Assembly (NCBI GenBank): GCA_025558095.1
Contig: JAIVFI010000039.1
Location: 186,001 to 250,000 of the forward strand
DNA from: Hyaloraphidium curvatum
Lineage: Eukaryota; Monoblepharomycota; Hyaloraphidiomycetes; Hyaloraphidiales; Hyaloraphidiaceae
Direction of reading: 5' to 3'
Length of the DNA stretch: 64,000 bases
How positions within the stretch are numbered: position 1 is the stretch's first letter; each line of letters starts with the position of its first letter. Below the pieces are notes generated by a model. It ran no database searches, was not told where the DNA came from, and was given only the letters and a program-made list of their open reading frames with translations. Shown here one piece after another: positions 30,124-41,156 of this stretch. The position numbers and the translations under genes are program-made.

Positions 30124-32979
30124 TCAAGTCCCGTTTGATGCGGCTGTTTGCGGCTCCTGTGCCAGTCCGTCCACGCTGGCTTCGCGTTCGTGGCGCGGAA
30201 TCTGCTTCTGCCTGGTCCTGCGAGAAGCGGCCGCTGCTCGAGCTGCGGCGTAGTCGGTTAGAGGCGATCTGGAAAGTGTGCAAACGATACTCACCCTGCT
30301 TTCGCGCCTTCTCGTGCCGCTCCTGGACCTCGGTAAAGTGCCGCAGCAACTCTGCCCAATTAATGCCCGCGATCGATGCGGGGTCCGCTGATCCTTGCCC
30401 GGGGCTTCGTGCAACATTCAGGAGGACCATGGAGCCGACGCTGTTCAGACGATTGCGAAGCGTGACAAAGGCGGAGGATTGCGGAAGGAGCATCATGATG
30501 CCGTAGAGGCACTTGTAGAGGTGCGGATGACGTTCCGGCTCGAGGAGCTGCAGGCGAAGGTCTAGAATGTGTCAGCGGGCGCCAAGAAACAAACCGAGAT
30601 ACAGATGACTGACAGGTAAAGACGGGAGACTCGAGGAGCTGGACGAGCTTGTCGACTTGGATGAGCAGGCTGACCGTGACTTCTAGGTCGGCTCTGTTGG
30701 ATCAAGTTAAGCTGAATAACAGCACCCGCGCGCAAACGGCATACATGATCTGAAGCACGTTCGCAGCGTGATCGTAAGCCTGGGCAAGCAGGCACAGCGA
30801 GAAGGCGCTGACGGCGTTGTGGCACCAGCTCCGATACAGCGACGAGAAGAGCGCTGCGGCGTCTGGGGCCCCCGACACCAGGTTTCGAAGCTTCTTCCTC
30901 AAATCCGAGACCTCGGGTGCCGTCATCAGGATCACGTTCAGATTCTGAACCATGGTCCCGGCAAACTCCATGTCGGGGTCGCCCTCCAGGATGCCGGCCA
31001 TGGTGACAAACATCCGTTCTGGGTCAAGGCTCGCGCAGAGGATTCGGACAACGAGTGCCCCGCGGGCCTCGAGCAGTCTCCTGTCCCCGGCAAACATGCC
31101 GAGCAAGCTGACCACGAACCGGCCAAAGTAGGCCTCGTCCGCACCTCCTGCGATCTGGGCCAGAAGCGCAAGGTCCCGGCGCACAACCTCCTCGCTGACA
31201 TCGCTGAGCAAGGCAAGGAGCGCATTGCCTGCGGCACCCTGCACCCGGGTGGGAGCACGAGTCTGCAGCATGGAGAGCCAGTCGATTGCCGCGACGCGGG
31301 TTTCCTCGTGCTCGTTGGCGAACTGGTTCGTCAACGCCGAAACAGTGGCAGAGTAGTCGATGGCCGTCCGCGGAACGAGGGCTGTTGATGAGCCCGAAGC
31401 TCCGTCCGTGACAAGGTCACTGTTTGCGGTGGGTGGGTCTGGTGCCGCCTTTATATGGTCCGAAGGTTCCGCTGTCCGTAGCACAAGCGCAAACAGGGCG
31501 GCGTTGGTGTCCACCGCGGTCTGCTTTATCCGAGACGATGAATGCGAGAGACAAGGAAGGATGGCCCCTACAAGAGCAGGCACGAATGGAACGATGGCAT
31601 CCCCGGCCAAAGAGATGAAGGCGTCGGTCCAACGCAGTGCCGTTGCCTGGGTTTCCTCATCTGCAACTTAGTTAGCTTCAAACCACCACGGTGAAAGTCT
31701 CGCAAAGCTCTCACCGCCGGAAACGAGGAAAGGCGCGACGATCCCCATCATTTTCCCGTAGTCCAGCTCGATCCCTTCCCCAAACACGTATCGCCCGTCC
31801 TCTGGCGCACCCCTGCCCTCCCTTCTTTCCCTCTGCACCGACTCAACCTCGCCAATCTCATCCAGCAGCTCCGCCAGCGCGTTTCCGGTCCGGGTGCGCA
31901 CTTCCTGGTTCGGATCCGAGAGGTATCCGAACAGCCCGTCCAGGAACTCGGGCAGATACCGGATCAGCTCCAGGTCGGGGATCGAGTCAAGAAGATGGAT
32001 CCAATCCACGAGGAAGACGCGGGCATTGGGGTTGACGGCGTACAATCGCTCGCGGAGGAGTGGGACGAAACGTTCAAGAGAAAAGTGGGGTAGGCGAGGT
32101 AGGTAAGGCGGGGTGACGGAGACGCCCGCATCGCCTAGCAAGGCAGGACTTGGAGCAGAGCCCTCCGAGATGATGTCCTTGAGCAGCCTGTCCAGCAGCT
32201 CCGAACCCGACCGCACGGAGGCCTCTGGATCCGACGAGAGCTTGCACAGCGCGTCGAAAAGCTCGTTGAACCACACGAGAATGCCGCCACGGGCGACCTT
32301 CCCGATATTGTAGACGGCTTCACAGGCATAGTACCGCACGCGGGAGTCCTGGTCGGCGAGGCAGGTTATGACAGGTGGCAGGATGGTGGAAAGATGAGAC
32401 GCGATCTCCTGCCAAAAAAGCTATTCAGCGGGAGTCCGTGGTAGCCAGCGCAAAGCCAATGGCGAGAGTATTATCGCGAGGCCAGCGGCTGGCTTCGAGA
32501 ATCGAACGTAAAGTCTCACCGTGCTCCCCAAGGCGATGCTCGCCGCAGCCAGGCCAATGAGGCCACCATTCCGCGAGCTGGCATTCAACGAGTATATGTA
32601 ATCCTTGACGAGCGCTGCGATGATGGCCCGGGGCTTTTCGCGGTCCGACGACGCGAGCGCATCCCGGACGAGGCTGGAAGTGAAGAGTCGGGCCGGGAAG
32701 CATCGATGTGACGCGTTTGAGAGCGCCGGCGCGTGAAACAAGCCATGGTCGGCGCAAATGGCACGATTAAGCACGGAATTGACGCGTTAGACCCCGCGAT
32801 GCGTTGCAGGAGAGCGTGGAACCGGGGTGGGACGCTCAGGGACCGCCGTTGCGGAGGCAGCGGAATCCCCACCGTTCGACGTCCAACGCCGCGACCTTCC
32901 GCTTATCGTAGAGCTTGTCGGCAAGACCGCGCGCCACCGCCGGCGGGAAGGAGAAGGGCGGCGGCTCCGCGGCCTGCAT
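30124..32979 (-). CDS. VAC14: Vac14, HEAT-repeat scaffold of the PIKfyve/Fab1 complex
   Basis: Seven exons, 778 aa: 32979-32873, 32673-32520, 32408-31715, 31660-30745, 30693-30614, 30561-30295 and 30242-30124. Family landmarks appear in order and across junctions: ARGLADKLYDKRKVAALDVER, then SSRNGGLIGLAAASIALG, DQDSRVRYYACEAVYNIGK, the DPNQEVRTRTGNALAELLD region, and the highly conserved C-terminal block from LLIQVDKLVQLLESPVFTY through LRLQLLEPERHPHLYKCLYG to MMLLPQSSAFVTLRNRL. HEAT repeats scaffold Fab1/PIKfyve and Fig4 on endosome/vacuole membranes, controlling PI(3,5)P2. The first intron is long here (199 bp). The start codon lies only 66 bp from the divergent rhomboid gene. Confidence 0.93.
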
Positions 32980-33045
32980 GCTCACGGTGATCGGGTTCCG
33001 GCGGACGGCGCGGTTTTCACTCCAAACAGTGCTTCCCTCGAAACG
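32980..33045. promoter_or_regulatory. 66-bp divergent start-to-start interval
   Basis: Only 66 bp separate the start codons of VAC14 (leftward) and the rhomboid gene (rightward). Promoter elements and 5' UTRs of the two must overlap each other or lie in coding sequence, so a shared bidirectional promoter is likely. No TATA element is visible. Confidence 0.4.
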
Positions 33046-34207
33046 ATGCAGGCGGCACGCGTCCTGAGCGGGGCTGCCGCCGTCCGACACGCGCTCATCG
33101 CTCGTCCTCTGGTCCCGGCGGCGTCTCTGGCGGCCTCGCGGTCTCTGTACGGTCTTCCGGGCCTCCGAGCTCCTGCTGGACGATGGATCTCGCTCAAACC
33201 CGCGTCGTTTCCGAATCCACCGGCTCTCTTGGCGACTGGACCTGTTCTGCTCCGCCACCAGGATCTGCCGTCGGTCCGCGATCTGTGGGCTGCCCGGCGG
33301 CTGCGGTCGACTTGGCACGAAAGCTCCTCCTCCGTGCAGAGGCGCCGTTCCTCGGACCCGAAACCTGCGTCGTGGAAGCCGCCTCCCAGGCGTGAATCCG
33401 CGTTCGAATACCTCGATCGGTACCCAAGCTACCTGATCTGGGGCATCATCGCAATCAGCGGCGCCGTCTTCCTGGCTTGGCAGTACGCGATCCAGTCGGC
33501 GCAACGGTTCGGAGACTGGAAAGCGCTCAGATTCATGAGAATGAACTTTCTCTGCGACTGGAATGGCGTAGTCGGCGCAAAGCGCGTTTGGACCCTGCTG
33601 ACGTCCACGTTTTCGCACAACGAAAGTGCGTCGTCTGCGATGTCTCGGACAAAACCGGAGCTAACCTGATCCTTCCGAAGTGTGGCACTTTGGTATCAAC
33701 ATGTTCGTCCTTCATTCCTTCGGATCCACCGTAATCCAGACCATTGGTTCGCGGCTTTTCCTTCAACTATATCTGCTGTCTGGGGTGGCAAGCTCGTGCG
33801 CAGGACTTGTCTACTATCGCCTCTTCGACCGGAGGTCCAACGCGCCGTCACACGGAGCAAGCGGGAGCATTACCGCGATTACTGCGGTCTTTGCCGTGGG
33901 TTCACGCGCCGGGTTGGGTCCCTCCTCAGGCTTACCTCTCGGAACGCAACGCAGAGCATCTACCCGACAGCCACCATTTTCGTGTGGTTCATCCCAATGG
34001 TATGCATCCAGCGTCCGTGTCCGAGAGTTCGTTCTAAAGACCCTGCAGCCCGCTTGGGCCGCAGTTGCTGGGCTGGTCGGGATGGACGTCTACCGCGCGG
34101 CCTCTGGCACGTCTGGGCGGACCAACACTGCTGCGCACATCGGGGGAGCCTTGACCGGCCTGGCCTACTTTTTCATTCGCATAAAGCCATACTTGCGACC
34201 TCTCTAA
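33046..34207 (+). CDS. PCP1: mitochondrial rhomboid protease (Pcp1/PARL-like)
   Basis: Four exons, 33046-33625, 33681-33895, 33955-33999 and 34049-34207; 332 aa. The N-terminus is Arg/Ala-rich without acidic residues (MQAARVLSGAAAVRHALIARP), a mitochondrial targeting pattern. Rhomboid motifs follow in order: TLLTSTFSHNE..MWHFGINMF (N-terminal FSH-x-H/W region with the HFGINM of the L1/TM2 type), the nucleophile GASGS, the YPTA helix, and AHIGGALTG with the catalytic histidine. PARL/Pcp1 enzymes cut inner-membrane proteins such as Mgm1, Ccp1 or PINK1 homologues. The last acceptor may be 34039 or 34048, the latter giving a 49-bp intron. Substrates are inferred from the family. Confidence 0.88.
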
Positions 34208-34445
34208 GCCGAGGTACGCGGGAAAACGGGGCGGAGGATGGAAGCGGATTCGGGGTTGCGATGAGCAAATAGAGCATTCATCCTTTGTTCGGAATCATCT
34301 TGGAACTAGGAAGCAGGGGCGCGACGTCAGAGTCACGGACGGGGGAGGGAACGGGGAACCTCGTCAGACCTCGCCCGCATCATCAGACCGTCTCAACGCA
34401 AACTCCTCCCACGCCGCAAGCGTTCACCACCCTGAAATCGCCTCA

Positions 34446-37431
34446 ATGAGCGCGACGGATGACTCCTCGGAAAGCGATGTGGACGACTCGCGGCCTCTGA
34501 GCGACTACGAGCTCGCGCTTCAGCTGCAGAATGAGTGGGACGCCGAGGATGCAGCTCAGGCCCCGCAGCCCCCGGTGGCCCCGGCGGGACCTGCGACTCC
34601 GGCAGCGAAGGCGAAGAAGGAGGAAGTGGTAATCGTCCTTGATAGCGACGAGGAGGACGACGACGTGGAGGTCTTGTCGTCGGTCCCGGCGACGAAGCGG
34701 CCTGGGACAGAGAACGACGAGGCCCTCGCCAGGCGGCTGCAGGAGGAGTGGTCTCCTGGCCCGGCGCAGCCCAAAGCGAGACCTTCTGGGAATCTGAACA
34801 ACGCCGTTTGGCTCAACACCTCGCTGCAGGATGCGGACTGCGACCCGGCGGCAGGATTTGTCGGGCTGGAATCCAAGGTTTCTTCCTGCATTCCCGCCAG
34901 TGCAGCACTCTCGGATCTGCTTTCCGCCTTCTCCGAAGACTTTTCTTGCCCCAATCCCGAATGTGCTGGATCCTGCGAGCCGTTTGGACTCGTCGATGCT
35001 GCTCTTTCTCCGGACGATGTTCCGTGCGGCGAGTTCCTCCGCTTTCTGGAGCACGCGTGCAGCCAGGGCAAGTGTGGGACATGCGATGCACGCTTCTGCA
35101 TTGCGTGCCGGCAGCTGCTTGAGTCGGCCGAGGCGGGCGGAGATGAATCGAGTCGTTCTTGGAGCGATCATTGTTCTCTCCTTAGGTATGCTTGATTCTT
35201 TCCCGATTCGACCACAACGTTCATTTAAAATCTGGCAGATTGTTGCTCACGTACGCTGCACTCGCCAAACTCGCCAAGCGTGTCGCAGAGAACGAGGAGG
35301 AAGAGGAAACCGCTGCGAAGAGGCCCAGACTCGAGCCTGCGCCACAACCAGCCAGAGGACGGGGAAGAGGTCGCAGGGGCCGAGGTGGGCGATACGGTGC
35401 CTCACCGATGACCAACGGGGCTGGGACGGGCTATGCTTATGGCGGTCACAGTCACTTCTACGGTCAAGCTGCCCCGAGCAACGGCTCTGTCTCGTCGGCG
35501 CTCAACGAGCAGCTGACGCGCCAGCACAAGATGGACGACGACCTCGTGAATCTTTTCGACAGCCTCATCTTTCTGCTTCCAGACTCATCGCTGCGTTTCG
35601 CGACGCCGGACCTTTTCCCGCACGAGCTTTTGCCATCCCTGCTCCGAAAATCGTCGCTCATTGACGTCCTTGCGGGCTTGCTGCGGAACGATAGCTTCCT
35701 CGAAATCACCGGCGCTTCGGACGGCTACGTGCCCCCGCCGCGAAGGTACTCTTACGGCTACCAGGACTATGCGATGATGGCCATGGGTTTGGGCGGTTTC
35801 CCTGGCGAAGACGGGGGAGCGGAGAATGCCGGTGCACCGCCTGCCGTTCCCACGATTGCTGCAGCAAAGGGGCGCTCCGCTGTGTACATCAAGGGACTCG
35901 AACTTATCCGGGCGCTCGTGGACGGTCACGAGATCCTGGCATCCGTCGTGATTCAGGGCTACGACGCCGTGCCGTCGCAGACCCCATCCAAGGGACGGAA
36001 ACGGGGCAGAGGAGATGGGCAGAATGCCGAGTCCGAGCATGTGCCCTCGATTCTGGAGATGCTCACGGGTTTGCTCAAGCAGGCCGACGTGTTCGTTGCG
36101 TCTATCGCCAAAACCGCAAATGACGATATGCTGGAGGAGGAAAGGTCGGCTGCTGCACTTGGGCTTGCTCTGGAGCTCAAGGCCGCGGGCGAGAGAATCA
36201 CCGCTTCGGCCAAGCGTATGGGTCTGCAGGCGCAGGTTGGAAGCTCGACGCAGATGGCCGGGGGAGCTGGCAACTCTTCGGTCAAGGACAGCAGCTCGTC
36301 GGGGTACGCCGACCTCCTCAAGGAGCATGTCTTTGGCGAAGTCGATCTCAAGATCGTCGAATCGAAGCACCCCGGTGCGGCGGCGGCTGCATACTCGAAT
36401 GTGGCACCGAATCGGGGCCGCACACTGAGGATCAACCAGGAGGCCGCCACTCTGTCGACTTCCCTGCCCGCACCGGAGCCTTCGTCTTCCATCTTCCTGC
36501 GGGTGGACGACAACTCCTTCGACAAGTGGCGGTTTATCATTACCGGGCCGGCGGAAGATACACCCTACGCTTACGGGTGTTTCCTCTTCGATACTTCATT
36601 CGGTGCCGGCTACCCGCACGAGCCGCCGAGTGTCCGCATCCTTACAACGGGAAAAGGAACTTGCCGCTTTAACCCGAACCTTTACGCAGATGGTGCGTCC
36701 TGCCTTGCTTCGCTTGCGGCGGTGGCCTAACTTGCCGTTCTGCAGGCAAAGTCTGTCTCTCTTTGCTGAACACGTGGCAAGGATCACCCGAGGAGATGTG
36801 GCAGCCCAACAAGTCTACGATCTCCCAAGTTTTGCTGTCGATCCAGACGTTCATCCTCGTTCCTCAGCCCTACTTCAACGAAGTGAGCCGCGGCAGCCGA
36901 CGCGAAGCTTCGTTGTCTGACACCCCGCAGCCCGGCTACGGTCCACCGAATCCGAAGAATCCTCAATCTATCGCCTACAACAAGGTCGTTCGTCGGAACA
37001 CTGTGCGTCTCGCCATGGTGGACATGCTTCGAAATCCTCCGGCTGGGTTCGAGGATGTCGTGAGACGTCACTTTTGGTGGCTGCATAACGGCGCCCCGGC
37101 CAAGGTCGAAGGCTCGCCTTCTCAGAGCTCCAAAGGGAAAGGCAAACCCACACCCGTCACCAAGAGCGGCAGTCGCGTGCTCGATCTCGTCCGCGGATGG
37201 GCACGCGAGGACAGGGACTGGGACGGTACCAACCGCCCGGAATATCAGCCGATCTACTACGCAAGCAAGGGCAAGAACAAGAGCTTGGTGGCGCCAGCGG
37301 CTGCTACTGCCGCTGCTCCAGTCGAGGGGGAGTTTGCCGAGTTCGGTGCGGGATGGTCGAAGCTGCTCACCGAGCTCAAAACGGAGCTCGATCGCCTGGA
37401 GGCGCCCAACGTTGTGGTCGTGGACTCGTAA
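34446..37431 (+). CDS. large BIRC6-type ubiquitin-conjugating enzyme with N-terminal Cys-rich region
   Basis: Four exons, 34446-35185, 35239-36692, 36746-36882 and 36931-37431; 943 aa. The UBC fold lies at about residues 670-800 and matches the BIRC6/BRUCE group: KWRFIITGPAEDTPYAYG, YPHEPPSVRIL, FNPNLYADGKVCLSLLNTW (catalytic Cys in GKVCLS; NPN instead of HPN) and QPYFNEPGYG. No BIR domain is present. The N-terminus carries a Cys-rich segment, SCPNPECAGSC and CGTCDARFCIACRQLL, resembling IBR/RING zinc knots, and an acidic, hydrophobic EEVVIVLDSDEE, a possible SUMO-interacting motif. A helical middle and an RGRGRGRRGRGGR basic tract follow. A hybrid E2/E3-like enzyme is inferred. Intron 3 is 48 bp and in frame. 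Confidence 0.85.
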
Positions 37432-37635
37432 CACCGATGCTGCGTCGACTTTTGTCATTCCTTGTACAGTGGAATGGTAGCTTCTTCTGCCTCTCATGAT
37501 TCATGACATTCCGACCAACGAGTTGATTGAGGGTCCGACAGGGTCCCCTGCTGCGCCCGAACTCCTCCGTCCCCATCGCACCGCCTCTGCTCCGTACTCA
37601 ATAGATTTCGTTGCCTCCGAGAAAACTAAGTGAAA

Positions 37636-38538
37636 ATGGCTACTGGCACCGTCGGTGAGCTTGAGCGCACGCCCCGGCTCCCGCGGACATGCTGAGCCCG
37701 AGCCTCCACGCCTCTGTCTCCCCACCCGCTTCCCGGCCTTGGAACTCTCCTCGACGCTCCACAACGACCTCCCAACCCTCATACATGTGCTCTAGAGCTA
37801 TTCACCTTCTGGAACGAGGGGCGGACCGACAATCTGACCGTTGGCTCGCCTGTTCGTGGTGCTCACCGGCCGAGATCGACAACCACCGTTGACCGCGGCC
37901 TGTTGCCTCCAGGAGGGCATCCTGGATGCCGGAAGTGCCGGCTATGTCAAGGTCAGACCCGAGTGCAGAGTTCTTGCACGTGCGGACAAGGTTCGTCGCC
38001 TTTGCAGGCGTTCCCTGCTGACTTGTTCCTATTCTGACTCTTGGCTCCGTGGCGCTACAGGGTCTCTTGCCTCTGAACCTTTACTGTGCGTTCAGATCGG
38101 GCTCTTTGCAAGATTGGCGTGTTTTCGTGGCTCACCCGCATTCCTGCAGGGCACGCGGGACGGCAGGACAACCTCCTCGTTGCCTCCGAGAAGGGGAACC
38201 AGGATGCCAAGGATGCAGGGTACGCCTTTGTCCGCACCGAAGGATACTGCTTTACTGCAGAATCGGGCCCGACGCCGAAGGATGCTTCCCACGTGCCTCT
38301 GAAGTACGAGTTGGCGGCCTGTACCGCTGCCAGCGACTGATCGTTCCCATCTGCACTGCATCGTGGCGCTGCTCTTGCCGACTTGCTTCACCTTTCCGTA
38401 AACTTCAACTTCTGCAGGCTCTACTACCACGAAGGGCGCCAGGACAACCTTAGTGCGGCGAACCCCGACACAATCAAGGACGCTGAAGCAGCTGGCTATG
38501 TGCTTCAGCGCGTAGAGGCCATGGTTCTGCAGCACTGA
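37636..38538 (+). CDS. three-repeat protein of the YW-R-DN/AGY type, split into six small exons
   Basis: Reconstructed from exons 37636-37654, 37796-37851, 37913-37990, 38061-38085, 38150-38303 and 38418-38538; 150 aa. Phases close at every junction, and the product shows three related units: FTFWNEGRTDNLTVGS with LDAGSAGYVKVRPE, NLYWHAGRQDNLLVAS with DAKDAGYAFVRTEG, and KLYYHEGRQDNLSAAN with DAEAAGYVLQRVEA. Each has an aromatic pair, R-x-DN and A..AGY..xR.E. The pattern resembles beta-trefoil-like repeats found in bacterial and fungal secreted or lectin-like proteins (DUF5648-like). No signal peptide is seen, so it may be cytosolic. Donors are GTGAGC, GTTCGT, GTTCGT, GTGCGT and GTACGA. No single frame contains more than one full repeat, so ORF-based annotation would miss it. 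Confidence 0.7.
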
Positions 38539-38804
38539 AGCGCACGGGAAGGCGGAGCCGACTGAGGCCGTGCTAGGATGCTCAGCTGCGAATCCGAACC
38601 AGGTGGATAGGGCCCCGGCATCTACGGCGGGCGGAGCCTGGCTTCTTGCATGATATGTATTCTCGACTACATCGCATTGACTATCCACAGTTCGATAGCC
38701 CATCGGAGTGATGCAGGTGATGCATCCTGCGCCCGCCATACTGTACATCCTAGGAGTGTTCTCCGCCCCCAGCTGTCCCGAATCTCGAATCAAACGCGTC
38801 CCCA

Positions 38805-39984
38805 ATGCTCGTCGGCCTTGCGGGGCCCGCAGCCGCCGGCAAAACGACGGTTGCGGAGCATCTTTCGCAGCGGCATGGCTACCAGATCCTTCGGATTGTG
38901 GACGCAGGCGAACCGTCCGCGGACTCGTCCACCTTTCCCGACGCGGACGCGCTGCTTGATTTTGTGATGTCGGACAACAACTGGCGCCGCGACTTCGTCG
39001 TTGATGAGCTGCGAACGCTTGCTGCTCTCGACGTGCTGAGGAGGAGGCCGTTTTTCGTTCTCGTGTACGTGGACGCCCCGGCGGGCCACCGCGTCCGGAG
39101 GGCAGCGGACGCGTCCAACAGCGGCAGGGTGGAGCTTTTCGACCTCATCGCGGCCGACGACGCGCGTTTCCATGATCTCGCCGTCCTGAACGCGCTCTCG
39201 GACCTGCGCGTGGTCAACGCAGCGCCGTCTCCCGCCGCCTTTGCCGCGGACCTGGCTGGCTACGTGGATCGCGCCGCCCTGGCCGAACGCTGCCGGCCCT
39301 CGTGGGACACCTATTTCATGCACCTAGCGGCGCTCGCCGCGCGGAGATCAAACTGCATGAAGCGGCGCGTCGGCTGCATCCTTGTCCGCGACAAGAGGGT
39401 CATTGCAACGGGGTACAACGGCACGCCCAGAGGAGTGCGCAACTGCAACGAAGGGGGCTGCGCCCGCTGCAATGTGGGGACGAAATGCGGCGTGAACCTG
39501 GACACTTGCCTGTGCCTTCACGCTGAGGAGAACGCCCTCCTGGAAGCTGGACGCGAGAGGTAGCTTTCGGCGGGTTGATTTGACGTCCCGCCCCCCGTGA
39601 CTTTCTTTCCGTACAGGGTGGAGGGCCGGTACGCTCTCGATCCGTCGTCGCAATCCTCCGCAACGCTGTACTGCAACACGTGCCCTTGTTTGCAGTGCGC
39701 GAAGCGGCTGGTCCAGGTCGGAGTGCGCGAGGTGGTATACTCCCAAGCGTACGGGATGGATGAGGCGACGAAGATGCTGCTCGACGAAGCCGGGGTGAAG
39801 CTGAGGCAGTACAGGTGGGCACGGCGTCCGCGGGAGGCTATCCTCGGGCTCACAGCTTCGCCAAAGGGCCCCGGAAACGAGCGACATCCTTCTGTGCGAA
39901 GACTCCGTCACCACACCGCCTCCCGGTTTGCTCAGTGCAGACTCGGCCTTCATGGACTCGCTGGAGACTCTGGCTCTGAACTAG
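38805..39984 (+). CDS. DCD1: deoxycytidylate deaminase with N-terminal P-loop domain
   Basis: Three exons, 38805-39559, 39617-39814 and 39867-39984; 356 aa. The C-terminal half is a dCMP deaminase: RRVGCILVRDKRVIATGYNG, CLHAEENALLEAG (HAE zinc/proton-shuttle motif) and TCPCLQCAK (PCxxC zinc motif), followed by EVVYSQAYG. It converts dCMP to dUMP for dTMP synthesis. The first 150 residues form a nucleotide-kinase-like part with an intact Walker A, GPAAAGKTT (residues 7-15), a region present but degenerate in yeast Dcd1. The last 38 residues are a fungus-specific tail (ETSDILLCEDSVTTPPPG) found after the 52-bp intron. Allosteric dCTP control is typical of the family. Confidence 0.9.
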
Positions 39985-40188
39985 CGAGCTCCGGCCACGG
40001 TATCTTACAGAGTGTGACTATGTACATGATGGCGGTATCGGCAATTCTAGCGCAAGAGCAGAGATTTCCAAAAGCGCTGTTAATTCCGCGGCATGGGGTT
40101 GATGATGGTATCGAATGTAAGCATGAATGTGAATCAGAATGAGGAAACAGATCGCCATCGAGACAGGTCGGTCATGGCGGCTCCAAGA

Positions 40189-40783
40189 TCATGTCCATCC
40201 GTTCTCTTTGGTGGTTCGCGCCTTCTGCATTGCGAAGATCGGCGATTCAGAGGGGCCTGCGGGAGAGCGACCGCGACGAACCTCGACGATAAAGGTCCCC
40301 TCCTTGTACTTTTGGGACTGCTCGTAGGCGTGCAGCTGTGGAAGCAGGCTTCGACTCAGCTGCTGACCGCCGGGCACCAGCAAGGCACCTACGTATTTCC
40401 ATCCGACCGTGGTCTGGCACACGTTGCAGAAGATGTCGGCGACAGTGTGAAGCCCCGTGATCAGCTGCCGCTCCTCCTTCGTTCCCAGGGAGACGTTTTC
40501 GCTAGTGTCGATGACCAGACGAGAGTTGCATGGGGTGGGAGGCGGTGGCGTCGCGAAGGCCTGCGGGTGGCAGCGCCGGACCGAACCTACACATTCCGGA
40601 AGAGATATGCCCTGCCGTGGCGGCCTTGGAAGGCCTATTGAGCATCAATCAGCACCCGACGACGCAGGCCGGCTCCGGAGGCGCGGAACCTGCCTTCGAG
40701 ATGATGTCCTCGTGCTTCGCCAGGTGGGCGTGGCACGCCGTGCAGGTGTAGATCCTGGTGCTGTCGTCCAGGTACGTCTGCAT
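40189..40783 (-). CDS. Yippee-like zinc-binding protein
   Basis: Four exons, 40783-40694, 40634-40591, 40501-40393 and 40335-40189; 129 aa. It shows the Yippee fold: [58 protein letters not shown] and [14 protein letters not shown], with two CxxC pairs (CTAC and CNVC) binding one zinc. YPEL proteins are conserved in eukaryotes; the fungal/animal YPEL5 type is part of the CTLH/GID E3 ligase context, though that is inference here. The first intron (40635-40693) has AAG|GCAGGT, a GC-AG donor, required to keep the conserved SK-AFQG frame. The C-terminal 30 residues are not conserved. Confidence 0.85.
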
Positions 40784-41156
40784 TGCGTCGCGCGGAATGA
40801 TCCGGCGGCGCGCGCGCGGCGGCGGCGGGAGATGCGACGCGGGGGAGGCCGGGGGTCACATGGGGTCGGCCGGGGCGGGCGGCGTCAGAGCAGGCGCGGC
40901 ACGCGTCGGAGCGGCGGGCGGCCGACCTGGAACACTTTGCCCATCGCGACGAGTGCGTCGGCGCGGGCAGAGGGCGGATGCCGGTCTCGTCGAGTAGTGA
41001 GCGGGCTCCGGGATTTCAAGGTGGACGAACCACCGCGTGGCCGCCACCAAGTCAACATCCCCGTCACGTCTTCACGCCGCCGATCGCGAGATCCAACGAT
41101 GCAATGCCATTTCATCAATCATTTCCAATAGGTTCGCATCTACCACCCGCCCTTGT
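40784..41156. other. intergenic, no gene seen
   Basis: 373 bp between the start of the Yippee gene and the stop of the kinase gene, both leftward. It contains the Yippee promoter and the kinase 3' UTR. Overlapping short ORFs on both strands have no recognisable similarity. Confidence 0.5.

Noticed and set aside
40457-41131. ORF of 224 codons on + strand over the Yippee gene
   Set aside because: Opposite strand of a four-exon Yippee gene with conserved CxxC pairs; Arg/Gly-rich, no domain.
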